Source of the DNA: Cytophagales bacterium
GTDB taxonomy: Bacteria; Bacteroidota; Bacteroidia; Cytophagales; Cyclobacteriaceae
Assembly (NCBI GenBank): GCA_022360015.1
Contig: JAKSDQ010000248.1
Coordinates: 79,363 to 143,362 of the forward strand
Direction: 5' to 3'
DNA: 64,000 nucleotides
Shown here: piece after piece, positions 16,109 through 25,379 of the stretch
How positions within the stretch are numbered: the stretch's first letter is position 1
Layout: every line of letters begins with the position of its first letter
The notes under the pieces: model-generated
Seen by the model: the letters and a program-made list of their open reading frames with translations, nothing else
What the model was told of the DNA's origin: nothing
The model's database searches: none
Position numbers and translations under genes: made by a program

Positions 16109-16614
16109 TCAAAGTAGCCATTGTAGGCCCCGAGTCTACGGGTAAAACCACGCTGGCCCAAAAGTTGGCGGCACATTTCGACACACATTGGGTGCCGGAA
16201 TATGCCCGTGAATACCTCGACCGTACCGCTGGAAAGTATGAGCCACCCGATTTGCTGGAAATTGCAAAGGGGCAAACCGCACTGGAAGACCGGCTGGCCG
16301 GTAAAAGTAAAAACCTGTTATTTTGCGATACCAATCTCCTGGTGATCAAAATCTGGAGTGAGCACAAGTATAAGGATTGTCATCCCTGGATATTAAACGA
16401 GATGGACTCCCGGAAATATCACCTGCATATGTTATGTGATGTTGATTTACCATGGACCGCAGATCCCCTTCGGGAACACCCTGATTTGAGAGATTACTTT
16501 TTCGAACAGTACAAAAACGAACTTACCGACCTGAAAATCCCATTTCAGGTCATAAACGGAAATGGTACCGAGCGTTTTAGTAAGGCGGTCAATGCCGTGA
16601 ACAATTTGCGATAA
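16105..16614 (+). CDS. NadR-type ribosylnicotinamide kinase (AAA P-loop)
   Basis: The GTG at 16105 overlaps the pnuC stop (GTGA) and gives the typical start MIKVAIVGPESTGKTTLA, with the Walker A GPESTGKTT at about residues 8-16. An in-frame ATG at 16069 is an alternative that would overlap pnuC by 40 bp. Further family features are VPEYAREYLDR, a CDTNLLVIKIWSE segment and the DLPWTADPLREHP lid region. The product is about 169 residues, the length of the kinase domain alone, with no adenylyltransferase domain. It would phosphorylate nicotinamide riboside brought in by PnuC. Confidence 0.85.
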   Translation: MIKVAIVGPESTGKTTLAQKLAAHFDTHWVPEYAREYLDRTAGKYEPPDLLEIAKGQTALEDRLAGKSKNLLFCDTNLLVIKIWSEHKYKDCHPWILNEMDSRKYHLHMLCDVDLPWTADPLREHPDLRDYFFEQYKNELTDLKIPFQVINGNGTERFSKAVNAVNNLR

Positions 16615-16645
16615 AAAATAAATTTTCTACATTTGCCCTGATGTA

Positions 16646-16718
16646 CAGGGGTGCCTGATTGTAACAACGGCTGAGATTATACCCTATAACCTGATCCGGG
16701 TAATGCTGGCGAAGGTAA
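16646..16718 (+). promoter_or_regulatory. TPP riboswitch, first of a tandem pair
   Basis: The conserved THI-box blocks are present in order: GGGGTGCC, GGCTGAGATTATACCC, ACCTGATCCGGGTAATGC and GGCGAAGG. This fold binds thiamine pyrophosphate and lowers expression of downstream genes. It lies about 60 bp before a second copy. Confidence 0.93.
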
Positions 16719-16779
16719 GTATGTTTTTCGCAAACCGTACGCATGGTATTCATTCCTGTCAAAATTTAATGGTTTTTTA

Positions 16780-16873
16780 AGGGGTGCCAACCACGGCTGA
16801 GATTATACCCAATCATTCTCCGGTCAAAACGGGGAATCACCTGATCCGGATAATGCCGGCGTAGGGAAAGGTA
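16780..16873 (+). promoter_or_regulatory. TPP riboswitch, second of a tandem pair
   Basis: A second complete THI-box: GGGGTGCC, GGCTGAGATTATACCC, ACCTGATCCGGATAATGC and CGTAGGGA. An extra stem between the two halves (TTCTCCG then CGGGGAA) makes it longer than copy 1. It ends 58 bp before the receptor ATG, close enough to control translation initiation. Confidence 0.93.
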
Positions 16874-16930
16874 AACTGCTCTAACAGGTTGTCCTGCCTT
16901 AAAGTATGTTTCACTCAATTAAAAAACTAC

Positions 16931-19387
16931 ATGAAAAAGTTTGTTTTATCCGTAATTTTGGGCCTGGGATGGCAGATAATTTCTTGTGCCCAATTTAACA
17001 TTACCGGTCAGATACTCGACGACCGGGGGCAGGGGCTTTCCGGAGCCAATATTTGGCTTGAAGCCACTAATAAAGCGGCCGTTTCCAAGGCAGAAGGGGA
17101 TTTTCAAATTACCGGAGTAAGGCCGGGAAACTACCAGCTAAATGTTTCTTTCGTAGGGTACAACACCTATCAGCAGCCTGTTTCGCTGAATCGGGATGTA
17201 TCTTTGGAGATCCGTCTGAAGCCTCAGGTAGTCCTTACCGACGAGGTAATTGTGACCGCCACACGTGCTTCGGACAAAACGCCTGTTACTTTTACCAATG
17301 TGGATAAAGAAGATATTCAAAAACAGAACCTCGGACAGGATATTCCCTTCCTGCTCAATCACACCCCTTCCGTGGTTGTCACCTCCGATGCAGGCGCGGG
17401 AATCGGGTATACCGGCATAAGGATTAGAGGAAGCGATCCGACACGAATCAATGTGACTATCAATGGCATTCCCTACAACGATGCGGAGTCACAAGGCACC
17501 TTCTGGGTAAACCTTCCCGATTTTGCCTCCTCTGTGGATAATATTCAGATTCAACGGGGAGTAGGCACTTCCACTAATGGTTCGGGCGCTTTCGGAGCTT
17601 CGCTCAATGTGCAAACCACGACTTACAACCCCGATCCTTATGGTGCCATAGACAATTCTTTCGGGTCGTTTAATACCCGTAAGCATACGGTGATGGCAGG
17701 CACCGGACTGATCAATAACCGCTTTACCTTTGATGCGAGACTTTCAAGAATAAGCTCCGACGGCTTCATCGACAGGGCCTCTTCCGATCTGAAGTCCTAC
17801 TTCCTCACAGGCGGTTACTATGGCAAATCTACCCTGGTGAAATTAAATGTATTTGCGGGAAAGGAAATTACCTACCAGTCCTGGTATGGAACACCGGAGT
17901 CAAGAATAAACGGTGACCGGGAAGAAATGCTGGCTTTTGCAGGCAGAAACTTCCTGACCGAATCCCAGACACAAAACCTGTTGAATGCCGGTCGCACCTA
18001 TAATTTTTACGAATACGAAAACCAGGTTGATAATTATCAGCAAGACCACTACCAGTTGATCCTGGCTCAGGACATTGGCGACAAGTTAACACTCAATGCC
18101 GCCTTGTTCTATACGCAAGGAGAGGGTTTTTTTGAAGAATTCATGGAAAATGACAAGCTTGAGAACTATGGTCTGGAAAATGTGGAAATCGGTAATGAGG
18201 TGATTGAACGCACCAATCTGATCAGAAGGAGGTGGCTGGATAATGATTATTATGGCTTTAACTATTCCCTGGATTATAATCCCTCCAAAAAAACCAGTAT
18301 GATCCTCGGAGGGGGCTACTACATGTATGACGGAGACCATTTTGGCGAAGTGATCTGGGCCCAATTTGCCAGTAACAGCGACATAAGGGAGCGCTATTAT
18401 GATAACATCGGCGAAAAAAACGACTTTAACTCATTCTTCAAAGTTCAACACCAGTTAACCGATCGCCTCAACGTCTTTGGCGATGTGCAATTCCGGCGTG
18501 TGACTTATTTTACCCAGGGCACCGACAACGGCCCGCGGGACATATTAGCTGAAGATAACTTTAACTTCCTGAATCCAAAATTTGGTGCGACTTTCGACAT
18601 CAGCGAGTCGGTTTCAACCTATGCTTCCTTCAGCATTGGCAACCGGGAGCCGACCAGAAGTGACTTCATCGATGCCCCCGCTGACCGGCCCCCGAAACAT
18701 GAGACTTTAAGAAACATCGAGGCGGGTATTAAAAAAACCGGCCGAAACTACAGTCTGCAAGCCAATTACTACCTGATGGACTACAAAGATCAATTGGTGC
18801 TGACCGGTGAGATCAACGACGTAGGTGCCAATGTACGCACCAATGTCGATAACAGCTACAGAACCGGTGTAGAATTGATGGCCGCCCTTATCCCGTCTGA
18901 CCGCTGGGAGATTATGGGAAATATTACGCTCAGCAGAAACCGGATACGCAGTTTCAATGAGATCATTTATGAATACTTCACCGGATCTGACGAGGTAAAT
19001 GTGATCAATAATAATTACAAGGATGTAGATATTTCATTTTCACCGGATGTCATTGGCGGATCCACCGTCTCGTATAAGCCTACGCAGAACCTAAGCCTTA
19101 CTTTACTGTCCAAGTATGTCGGAAGCCAGTTCCTCGACAATACCGGCAATGAGGCAAGGCAGATTGACAGTTATTTTGTCAATGATTTCAGGCTTATCTA
19201 TCAGACCCGGTTAAATTTCCTGAAAGCGCTGACTGTTTCAATGCTTGTCAACAATATTTTCGACGTGGAATTCGAGGCCAACGGTTATACCTTCGGCTAT
19301 ATACAAGATGGAGAAACCGTGAGAGAAAACTTCTTCTACCCACAGGCGGGCACCAATTTTTTGATGGCTTTATCTTTAAAATTTTAG
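16931..19387 (+). CDS. TonB-dependent receptor, probable thiamine uptake
   Basis: The ATG at 16931 gives a signal peptide (MKKFVLSVILGLGWQI, cleavage near SCAQ) and an 818-residue receptor. A carboxypeptidase-regulatory-like domain (ITGQILDDRGQGLSGANI) is followed by a TonB-box-like VTDEVIVTATRAS region, a plug (IRIRGSDPTRINVTINGIPYN) and a barrel ending MALSLKF. Two TPP riboswitches in its leader identify thiamine or a precursor as the likely ligand; this arrangement is known for Bacteroidota OMR1-type receptors. It forms its own transcript ending at the hairpin at 19396. Confidence 0.9.
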   Translation: MKKFVLSVILGLGWQIISCAQFNITGQILDDRGQGLSGANIWLEATNKAAVSKAEGDFQITGVRPGNYQLNVSFVGYNTYQQPVSLNRDVSLEIRLKPQVVLTDEVIVTATRASDKTPVTFTNVDKEDIQKQNLGQDIPFLLNHTPSVVVTSDAGAGIGYTGIRIRGSDPTRINVTINGIPYNDAESQGTFWVNLPDFASSVDNIQIQRGVGTSTNGSGAFGASLNVQTTTYNPDPYGAIDNSFGSFNTRKHTVMAGTGLINNRFTFDARLSRISSDGFIDRASSDLKSYFLTGGYYGKSTLVKLNVFAGKEITYQSWYGTPESRINGDREEMLAFAGRNFLTESQTQNLLNAGRTYNFYEYENQVDNYQQDHYQLILAQDIGDKLTLNAALFYTQGEGFFEEFMENDKLENYGLENVEIGNEVIERTNLIRRRWLDNDYYGFNYSLDYNPSKKTSMILGGGYYMYDGDHFGEVIWAQFASNSDIRERYYDNIGEKNDFNSFFKVQHQLTDRLNVFGDVQFRRVTYFTQGTDNGPRDILAEDNFNFLNPKFGATFDISESVSTYASFSIGNREPTRSDFIDAPADRPPKHETLRNIEAGIKKTGRNYSLQANYYLMDYKDQLVLTGEINDVGANVRTNVDNSYRTGVELMAALIPSDRWEIMGNITLSRNRIRSFNEIIYEYFTGSDEVNVINNNYKDVDISFSPDVIGGSTVSYKPTQNLSLTLLSKYVGSQFLDNTGNEARQIDSYFVNDFRLIYQTRLNFLKALTVSMLVNNIFDVEFEANGYTFGYIQDGETVRENFFYPQAGTNFLMALSLKF

Positions 19388-19395
19388 TTCGCAAG

Positions 19396-19430
19396 AGAAA
19401 CGGGGTTATGGATAACCCTGTTTCTTACTT
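19396..19430 (+). terminator. Terminator after the thiamine receptor
   Basis: AGAAACGGGGTTAT pairs with ATAACCCTGTTTCT over 14 positions with one wobble, followed by a T-rich stretch. It begins 9 bp after the stop codon. Confidence 0.7.
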
Positions 19431-19438
19431 ATAATCAC

Positions 19439-19780
19439 ATGCCAAACATGAAACAATTCCTCCCTTTTGCAGTATCAACCAGCTATGACGAGGTCCTGGC
19501 CATAGATTGCTTCGCTAAAAATGCTTTCAACCTTTCGCACTGGCGGGGAGCTCCCAAAGTGACAGACATTCATGACGACACCAGCGCCCAGATAACTATG
19601 CATGCTATTGAAAAAAACCTCCCTCAGACGCAATACAAGTACGTTACTTGTAACCACTTCGATATAGATGGATTCCTGGGGGTCTGGTCCGTTTTTAATC
19701 CTGTTACAGCCCTGCAAAACAACGCCTTAATCAAGGAAATGTCGGTTGTTAATGAAAAGCTCAAGGCTGTATTTGCCTGA
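19439..19780 (+). CDS. Probably truncated protein with an HFDIDGFLGVWS motif
   Basis: A 113-residue product beginning MPNMKQFLPFAVSTSYDEVL, with a central YVTCNHFDIDGFLGVWSVFN. I recall longer Bacteroidota proteins of unknown function (over 200 residues) sharing this beginning, including the HxDxDG signature that resembles DHH-type metal sites. Here the frame ends early with LKAVFA, and prmC follows after 2 bp on the other strand. The gene therefore looks C-terminally truncated, possibly by a rearrangement at the prmC boundary. The family recollection needs a database search. Confidence 0.55.
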   Translation: MPNMKQFLPFAVSTSYDEVLAIDCFAKNAFNLSHWRGAPKVTDIHDDTSAQITMHAIEKNLPQTQYKYVTCNHFDIDGFLGVWSVFNPVTALQNNALIKEMSVVNEKLKAVFA

Positions 19781-19782
19781 AG

Positions 19783-20652
19783 TCACCTTTTAACCCCTTT
19801 TACAATACGGTCTTTCGATTGTAGATCTTTCAATACCTGAATCTGCACAAAGCCTTCACTTTCCAGCACATTCATAACCTCACGGCCAAAAGCTTCATTG
19901 ATCTCCAGGTAGATTCTACCCCCTGTCCTAAGTGCTTGAAATCCTTTTTTAGCTATTGCAAAATAAAAAACCAGCGGATCGCGATCGCTTACAAACAGGG
20001 CTGAATGGGGTTCATAATCAAGTACATTTTTCATCATCAGGGCTTTCTCACATTCGCGTACGTAAGGCGGGTTACTCACAATGATGTCACAGGAAAACGC
20101 CGGTAAGTCGTCAAGCAAAATATCGGATTTATCCCAATGAATGCCTGCGTGGTACCTGGCTGCATTGCTCTTTGCGCAATGAAGTGCATCCTCGGAAACA
20201 TCCATGCCTGTGACAGAGGCATCTTTCAATGCTATTTTCAAACTAACCGCTATACAACCACTGCCAGTACCTATATCGAGGATATAGGGTTTCCCACCCT
20301 GATTTTCTTTGATAATCCTGTCAACCAGCAATTCTGTTTCCTGTCTGGGAATCAGCACATTGGAATTAACATGAAATTTTCTCCCATAAAAATCTGCTTC
20401 TTCGAAGATGTATTGAATCGGCTCATTATCCTTAAGCCGCCGGATAACCCCCTTGATGTTATCCAGTTCGGCAGGGGAAATTTCCCGGGACTCATTCATC
20501 GCCAGCCCCATGCTGTCAATATCAAAATAATGGTCCATAATCATGTATGAAAAGCTGTTGCGTTCATTAACGTCTGCTACAAAGCTCAAACTTTGTATTA
20601 TCCACTGACGCAAAGCCCTGGGATACCTATGAATGTGCTGTGTTTTATCCAT
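19783..20652 (-). CDS. prmC: Peptide chain release factor N5-glutamine methyltransferase
   Basis: A 289-residue protein with an N-terminal helical domain and a Rossmann methyltransferase core. The SAM-binding loop is ILDIGTGSGCIAVSL near residues 123-137 and the catalytic NPPYV motif is near 194. The conserved IPRQETELLVD segment precedes the core. It methylates the Gln of the GGQ motif in release factors RF1 and RF2. It is divergent from ribD, with 150 bp between starts. Confidence 0.93.
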   Translation of the reverse strand: MDKTQHIHRYPRALRQWIIQSLSFVADVNERNSFSYMIMDHYFDIDSMGLAMNESREISPAELDNIKGVIRRLKDNEPIQYIFEEADFYGRKFHVNSNVLIPRQETELLVDRIIKENQGGKPYILDIGTGSGCIAVSLKIALKDASVTGMDVSEDALHCAKSNAARYHAGIHWDKSDILLDDLPAFSCDIIVSNPPYVRECEKALMMKNVLDYEPHSALFVSDRDPLVFYFAIAKKGFQALRTGGRIYLEINEAFGREVMNVLESEGFVQIQVLKDLQSKDRIVKGVKR

Positions 20653-20802
20653 CGCGCTGAATTCAAAATTAATGGAATCCCTGATTTATTCTTAATTTTG
20701 TCGCCGTAAAGCTTAAAATCAAGGGTTGAATAGGTTTATCGGGAAAAGGTAAATCCCAGGGCGCAGTTATTCGTTAAAGTACTCTTGTAACATGTTTTTT
20801 AG

Positions 20803-21837
20803 ATGGAGAAGGATGAAACATATATGCAAAGGGCCCTGGAACTGGCGGCCCTGGGGTTGGGCCATGTCAGTCCCAATCCAATGGTAGGTTGCGTAATTGT
20901 CCACGATAACCGTATTATTGGCGAAGGATGGCACCGGCGTCATGGTGAATCACATGCCGAGGTATTGGCCCTGAACCAGGTGAAAAACAAGGCTTTGCTA
21001 CCGGAAAGCACCCTCTATGTCACCTTGGAACCCTGCTCGCATCATGGTAAAACGCCGCCCTGCGCCGACCGTATCGTGCAGGAAGGGGTAGGCCGTGTGG
21101 TAATCTGTAACAAAGACAGTAATCCCCTGGTAAAAGGGGAGGGAATCAGGAAAATGGAAGCCGCAGGGATAAAGGTGGAGAACCATCTGCTGGAGCAGAA
21201 GGGCCGGCGATTAAACAAAAGGTTCTTCACTTTTTATGAAAAGCAAAGACCCTACATCCTGTTGAAATGGGCGCAGACGGCTGACCGATTCATAGCTAGG
21301 GAAAACTTCGAATCCAAGTGGATCAGCCATGAGTTCTCGCGTAAAATAGTTCACAAATGGCGAACGGAAGAAGATGCTGTGATGGTGGGGACCAATACGG
21401 CACAATATGACAACCCCCGGTTAAATGCCAGGGACTGGCCGGGCAAAAATCCGGTAAGGATCGTGGTTGACAAAAACCTGAGACTCGACAGGAAATTGCT
21501 ATTATTTGACCATAGCCAGCCAACGCTTTGTTATAATTTGCAGGAGAATCGCAAGGAAAAAAATTTACAATTTATCAAACTTAACCCTGAAAACTTTTCG
21601 GAGGCCCTGTTTCACGATTTGTTTGAAAAAAAAATAATGTCGGTAATGATAGAGGGGGGCAGCAGCCTGTTGCAAAGCCTGATCGCAGAGGGATTATGGG
21701 ACGAAGCCAGGGTATTTGAATCAAAAGCCACCTTTGGCACCGGCATCAGCGCCCCTACTCTGAAGGATTGCAAAATGATAGAAAAAACCCGGTCCGGAGA
21801 AGATGAGCTAATAGCCTACAAACATTTTGAAGACTAA
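20803..21837 (+). CDS. ribD: Bifunctional riboflavin biosynthesis protein RibD
   Basis: 344 residues in two domains. The N-terminal deaminase has the zinc-site motifs HAEVLAL near residue 50 and PCSHHGKTPPC near 77-87. The C-terminal reductase has NPVRIVVDKNLR and MIEGGSSLLQSLI. It carries out the second and third steps of the flavin pathway: deamination of the pyrimidine intermediate, then NADPH-dependent reduction of its ribose. No FMN riboswitch was seen upstream. The start ATG fits the family beginning (DETYMQRALELA). Confidence 0.94.
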   Translation: MEKDETYMQRALELAALGLGHVSPNPMVGCVIVHDNRIIGEGWHRRHGESHAEVLALNQVKNKALLPESTLYVTLEPCSHHGKTPPCADRIVQEGVGRVVICNKDSNPLVKGEGIRKMEAAGIKVENHLLEQKGRRLNKRFFTFYEKQRPYILLKWAQTADRFIARENFESKWISHEFSRKIVHKWRTEEDAVMVGTNTAQYDNPRLNARDWPGKNPVRIVVDKNLRLDRKLLLFDHSQPTLCYNLQENRKEKNLQFIKLNPENFSEALFHDLFEKKIMSVMIEGGSSLLQSLIAEGLWDEARVFESKATFGTGISAPTLKDCKMIEKTRSGEDELIAYKHFED

Positions 21838-21972
21838 AAAACCAAAATCCTACACCCCTGCGACTCGCTAACATGCCCTACACTGTTGCTGAAATCTGTT
21901 GCCGTTGCTCCATATGCCTCCGAATAGGAATAGTTCGCTTTGAAGAAACAACATTAAAATCTATATTTAACC

Positions 21973-22455
21973 ATGGCAGAAGAATTAATCATATCCACAT
22001 CAGATGATAAGGCAGAAAGATACAGGTCATTGTTACCACAGATAGAGGCACTGGTGGCCGGTGAAAATGATCTGACCGCTAATCTGGCCAACATCGCCTC
22101 GGCGCTGAAATATGGTATGGATTATTTTTGGGTGGGTTTCTATAGGGTGAAAGGTCATGAACTGGTATTAGGGCCGTTTCAGGGGCCCATTGCCTGTACC
22201 AGAATAGCCAAAGGCAAGGGGGTATGCGGCAAGTCCTGGAAAGAAAAAAAGATATTGATCGTAGAAAATGTTGAAGAATTTCCCGGCCACATCGCCTGCA
22301 GCGCCGAGTCCAAATCCGAAATCGTTTTACCTGCCTTGAAAAACGGGGCAGTTGCCCTGGTTCTGGACGTAGATAGTGACCAGATAGCAGATTTTGACGA
22401 AATAGATAAAGAATACCTCACCCAGTTGATACGGCTGATAGAATTAAAACTATAA
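21973..22455 (+). CDS. Free methionine-(R)-sulfoxide reductase (GAF domain)
   Basis: A 160-residue single GAF domain. Cys75, Cys85 and Cys109 have the 10 and 24 residue spacing of the characterised fRMsr enzymes, within ACTRIAKGKGVCG and HIACSAESKSEIVLP. The enzyme reduces free methionine-R-sulfoxide using the Cys relay and thioredoxin. It is a cytoplasmic single-gene unit between ribD and a lipoprotein gene. Confidence 0.9.
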   Translation: MAEELIISTSDDKAERYRSLLPQIEALVAGENDLTANLANIASALKYGMDYFWVGFYRVKGHELVLGPFQGPIACTRIAKGKGVCGKSWKEKKILIVENVEEFPGHIACSAESKSEIVLPALKNGAVALVLDVDSDQIADFDEIDKEYLTQLIRLIELKL

Positions 22456-22463
22456 TCCTTAAA

Positions 22464-22532
22464 AAACCGGGTCTCTTTGTGCCTCCGTGGTGAACAATGG
22501 TGAACCACAAAGGCACCAAGACACAAAGGATC
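22464..22532. repeat. Dispersed CTTTGTGCCTCCGTGGTGAA repeat, inverted pair
   Basis: CTTTGTGCCTCCGTGGTGAA is followed by a reverse-complement-like TGAACCACAAAGGCACCAAG, making a large imperfect palindrome. Related single copies occur at 41008-41060 and 45758-45795, all between genes. Confidence 0.6.
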
Positions 22533-22681
22533 TTGTCGAAAACGTTGTGCGACACCCACGTCTAGCTTGCGCTATGCCATGAAAAAAGGAAATCATAAAG
22601 ACACAAACGACACATCCTTAATAAAATGTTACCCTTTCGCAGATGGTCATACAACCTTAGTGCCGGAATGTGTGTCTTGTA

Positions 22682-22712
22682 TTTGAGTTTCATATTTAAT
22701 CTTATATCTTTG
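22682..22712 (+). promoter_or_regulatory. Bacteroidota-type promoter of the PrcB-like lipoprotein gene
   Basis: TTTG at 22682-22685 and TATCTTTG at 22705-22712, separated by exactly 19 bp, match the TTTG-N19-TAnnTTTG consensus. The -7 box ends only 5 bp before the ATG at 22718, so the message would be nearly leaderless. Confidence 0.7.
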
Positions 22713-22717
22713 TTGTA

Positions 22718-23170
22718 ATGAATATAAAGTCAATTACATTCGGTTTTCTGGCCTTAGTGCTTCTGGCGGGTTGCAACAATTCTGACAGTGATTTAAACAG
22801 GTCGGTGACGTTCGAGACTATCGAAAAAGACCTTTATTCAGGTGTGGATACACCCCAAAATGTGGTCATCACCAACATTAATGACTGGAAGGAGTTGTGG
22901 GATGAAACCGTTACATGGACGCCTGATGAGCTGCCTTTTGTTAACTTTAATGAGTCAATGGTGGTGGCAGTATTTATGGGCGAGCGGGTTTCAGGTGGAT
23001 TCAATATTGAAGTATTGGAGATCAAAGAGGCTGACAATGTTATCCAGGTGATATCGAGGGTTACCAATCCTGATTCCAGTAGAGGTGTTACCCTGGCTTT
23101 AACGCAACCCTTTCATATGATCAAAATTAACAAAACCAGCAAAGAAATAATTTTCAGCGAACTACACTGA
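22718..23170 (+). CDS. PrcB-like lipoprotein
   Basis: A 150-residue lipoprotein with signal MNIKSITFGFLALVLL and lipobox LAGC. The mature domain has the INDWKELWDE and ESMVVAVFMGERVSGGFNIE features of the PrcB C-terminal domain family, named after a subunit of a Treponema protease complex. It is probably anchored in the periplasm or on the surface. Its role here is unknown, as no partner protease is nearby. The end overlaps the psd stop by 9 bp on the opposite strand. Confidence 0.75.
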   Translation: MNIKSITFGFLALVLLAGCNNSDSDLNRSVTFETIEKDLYSGVDTPQNVVITNINDWKELWDETVTWTPDELPFVNFNESMVVAVFMGERVSGGFNIEVLEIKEADNVIQVISRVTNPDSSRGVTLALTQPFHMIKINKTSKEIIFSELH

Positions 23171-23827
23171 CTTTAATACGGCAATCACAGTCTTACCAGC
23201 CGTGGTCTTATCATTGACTTTTACCTTTATTTCGGCGTCGATCGGTAAAAAAACATCCACCCTGGATCCGAATTTGATAAAACCGAATTCACCTCCCTGG
23301 GCTAACCTGTCACCTTCTTTCACGTAACATTTAATCCTCCTGGCCACAGCACCCGCTATCTGGCGCAACATTACCTCCAACCCGTCATTTGTTTCCACCA
23401 CAAGGGTTGTTCTTTCATTTTCAGTACTTGACTTTGGATGCCAGGCCACCAGGTATTTGCCAGCATGATACTTAAAAAACTTTACCACTCCGGCTACGGG
23501 ACTACGGTTCACGTGAACGTTAACCGGTGACATAAAAATTGAAATCTGCTTACGCCGGTCATTGAAATATTCCGCTTCGGTAGTATTTTCAATCACCACC
23601 ACTTTACCATCAGCAGGGGCGATAATATGTTTATCATTAATGATGGGCTTGATTTTCGGGCTTCGAAAGAATTGCAAAATCAGTAAATAAAGCACGATGC
23701 TCACGGCAATAATTCCGTTTTGCAATAATGCATTACCGGGTGCTAGCCAGTAAATCAGCAGGTTGATACCGAAAAGTAGTATCAAAAGGATAAACAGTAT
23801 GGTGCGTCCCTCTTTGTGGATAGTCAT
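23162..23827 (-). CDS. psd: Phosphatidylserine decarboxylase family protein
   Basis: 221 residues with two N-terminal membrane spans (about 8-55). The catalytic region follows, with HVNRSPVAGVVKFFKYH and the cleavage site in GFIKFGSRVDVFLP, where the Gly-Ser bond yields the pyruvoyl cofactor. It converts phosphatidylserine to phosphatidylethanolamine, the main lipid headgroup. The short length is typical of the Bacteroidota and archaeal type. On the same strand as gdh and cdsA. Confidence 0.9.
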   Translation of the reverse strand: MTIHKEGRTILFILLILLFGINLLIYWLAPGNALLQNGIIAVSIVLYLLILQFFRSPKIKPIINDKHIIAPADGKVVVIENTTEAEYFNDRRKQISIFMSPVNVHVNRSPVAGVVKFFKYHAGKYLVAWHPKSSTENERTTLVVETNDGLEVMLRQIAGAVARRIKCYVKEGDRLAQGGEFGFIKFGSRVDVFLPIDAEIKVKVNDKTTAGKTVIAVLKSV

Positions 23828-23871
23828 AATGGTTCTTAAACTTTAAGGTGCAAAGTTAAGACATTAGGAAC

Positions 23872-25146
23872 TTAATAACCACCACGCCACTTATATGTTT
23901 TTGCTACTTTGTCAATGGCCACGATGTAGGCGGCGATTCTCATGGACACATTGTATTCTTTCGATGCTTTGTAAACATGGTCAAAGGCATCTTTCATGAT
24001 TCTGTCCGATCTCCTGTTCACCCTCTCTCCTGTCCATTTGTAACCCAGTCTATTCTGCACCCATTCGAAATAAGATACTGTGACACCCCCTGCATTGGCC
24101 AGGATGTCGGGAACTACCATGATCCCTTTATCATTGATCACCTGATCTGCTTTGGCCGATGTAGGCCCGTTGGCACCTTCCACAATCATTTTGACCTTGA
24201 TTTTATCCGAGTTAGTCATGTTGATGACATCTTCTGTGGCGGCAGGGACCAGAACGTCGACATCCAGCGTCAGCAAATCCGGTCCGTCTATGCTTTCCGC
24301 GCCATTGAACCCATCAAGGGTGCCATCATTTTCATTCCTGAAGTTAATCGCTTCCTTAACGTTAATGCCATTTTCATTATAAAATGCACCGGATAAATCA
24401 CTGATCGCCACAATCTTCACGCCTCTTTCTTCCAGTAACAGCGAGGCAAAAGAACCCACGTTACCAAAACCCTGAACCGCGCAGGTGGCATGATAGGGAT
24501 TAATCCTTAACTTTTCCATGGCAGCCATGGTCGATACCATTACGCCTCTGCCTGTTGCTTCCGATCTGCCCAGCGAGCCTCCCAACACAATGGGTTTTCC
24601 TGTTACCACTGCATTGGTGGTCATACCCCGTGCACGTGAAAATTCATCCATGAGCCAGGCCATTTCACGCGGACCGGTTCCCATATCCGGGGCAGGGATA
24701 TCCCTGTCAGGCCCAAAAATTTCACCCAATGCCGCCGTATATGCCCTGGTTAACCGCTCTATTTCCCCCGCAGACATTGATCTGGGATTGCATTTTATGC
24801 CGCCTTTCGCCCCACCATAGGGAATGTCAACCACCGCACATTTCCAGGTCATCCAGGCCGCCAGCGCCTTCACCTCATCCAGGCTTACACCCAGGTCATA
24901 CCTGATCCCTCCTTTGGATGGTCCCAAAATATTGGAGTGGATCACCCTGTAACCTTCAAATACCTGAATGGACCCGTCATCCATTGTAATAGGCAAAGAA
25001 ACTACCACTTGCTTGGCAGGCGATTTCAAAACGTTGTAAACCTCATCATCGAGACCCAACGCCTGCGCAGCAATTCGAAACCTGGACATCATTGACTCGA
25101 AAGGATTCTCTTTATCCTTTATCGGAGCCGGTTCAATATATCCCAT
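23872..25146 (-). CDS. gdhA: Glu/Leu/Phe/Val dehydrogenase (glutamate dehydrogenase)
   Basis: 424 residues. The catalytic lysine motif is VDIPYGGAKGGI near residue 106, the substrate loop is GPSKGGIRYD, and a Rossmann domain follows (CAVQGFGNVGSFASLLL near 215). The conserved VEGANGPTSAKAD and DILANAGGVTVSYFEWVQN segments are intact. It reversibly deaminates glutamate to 2-oxoglutarate and ammonia. The length and sequence fit the NAD-dependent, roughly 420-residue hexameric class. Confidence 0.93.
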   Translation of the reverse strand: MGYIEPAPIKDKENPFESMMSRFRIAAQALGLDDEVYNVLKSPAKQVVVSLPITMDDGSIQVFEGYRVIHSNILGPSKGGIRYDLGVSLDEVKALAAWMTWKCAVVDIPYGGAKGGIKCNPRSMSAGEIERLTRAYTAALGEIFGPDRDIPAPDMGTGPREMAWLMDEFSRARGMTTNAVVTGKPIVLGGSLGRSEATGRGVMVSTMAAMEKLRINPYHATCAVQGFGNVGSFASLLLEERGVKIVAISDLSGAFYNENGINVKEAINFRNENDGTLDGFNGAESIDGPDLLTLDVDVLVPAATEDVINMTNSDKIKVKMIVEGANGPTSAKADQVINDKGIMVVPDILANAGGVTVSYFEWVQNRLGYKWTGERVNRRSDRIMKDAFDHVYKASKEYNVSMRIAAYIVAIDKVAKTYKWRGGY

Positions 25147-25379
25147 ATGTCTTTTGCTTTCTAATAAGTTCAGAAACTGATTGCTAATCTTTTTTAACCA
25201 TTATGCAATTTTAGCTTTTTTAACCAAAATCTTAACAATATTTTTTCAAATTCTAGCTTTACACTTAACGAATAAAACTAGAGATGAATTCCCAATGAAT
25301 GGCATTTAATATATAGTAAATAGTACATTACGCATGAAAGCGCAAACTTTATAATTTTTTTTGAAAAACAGGACTTTTT

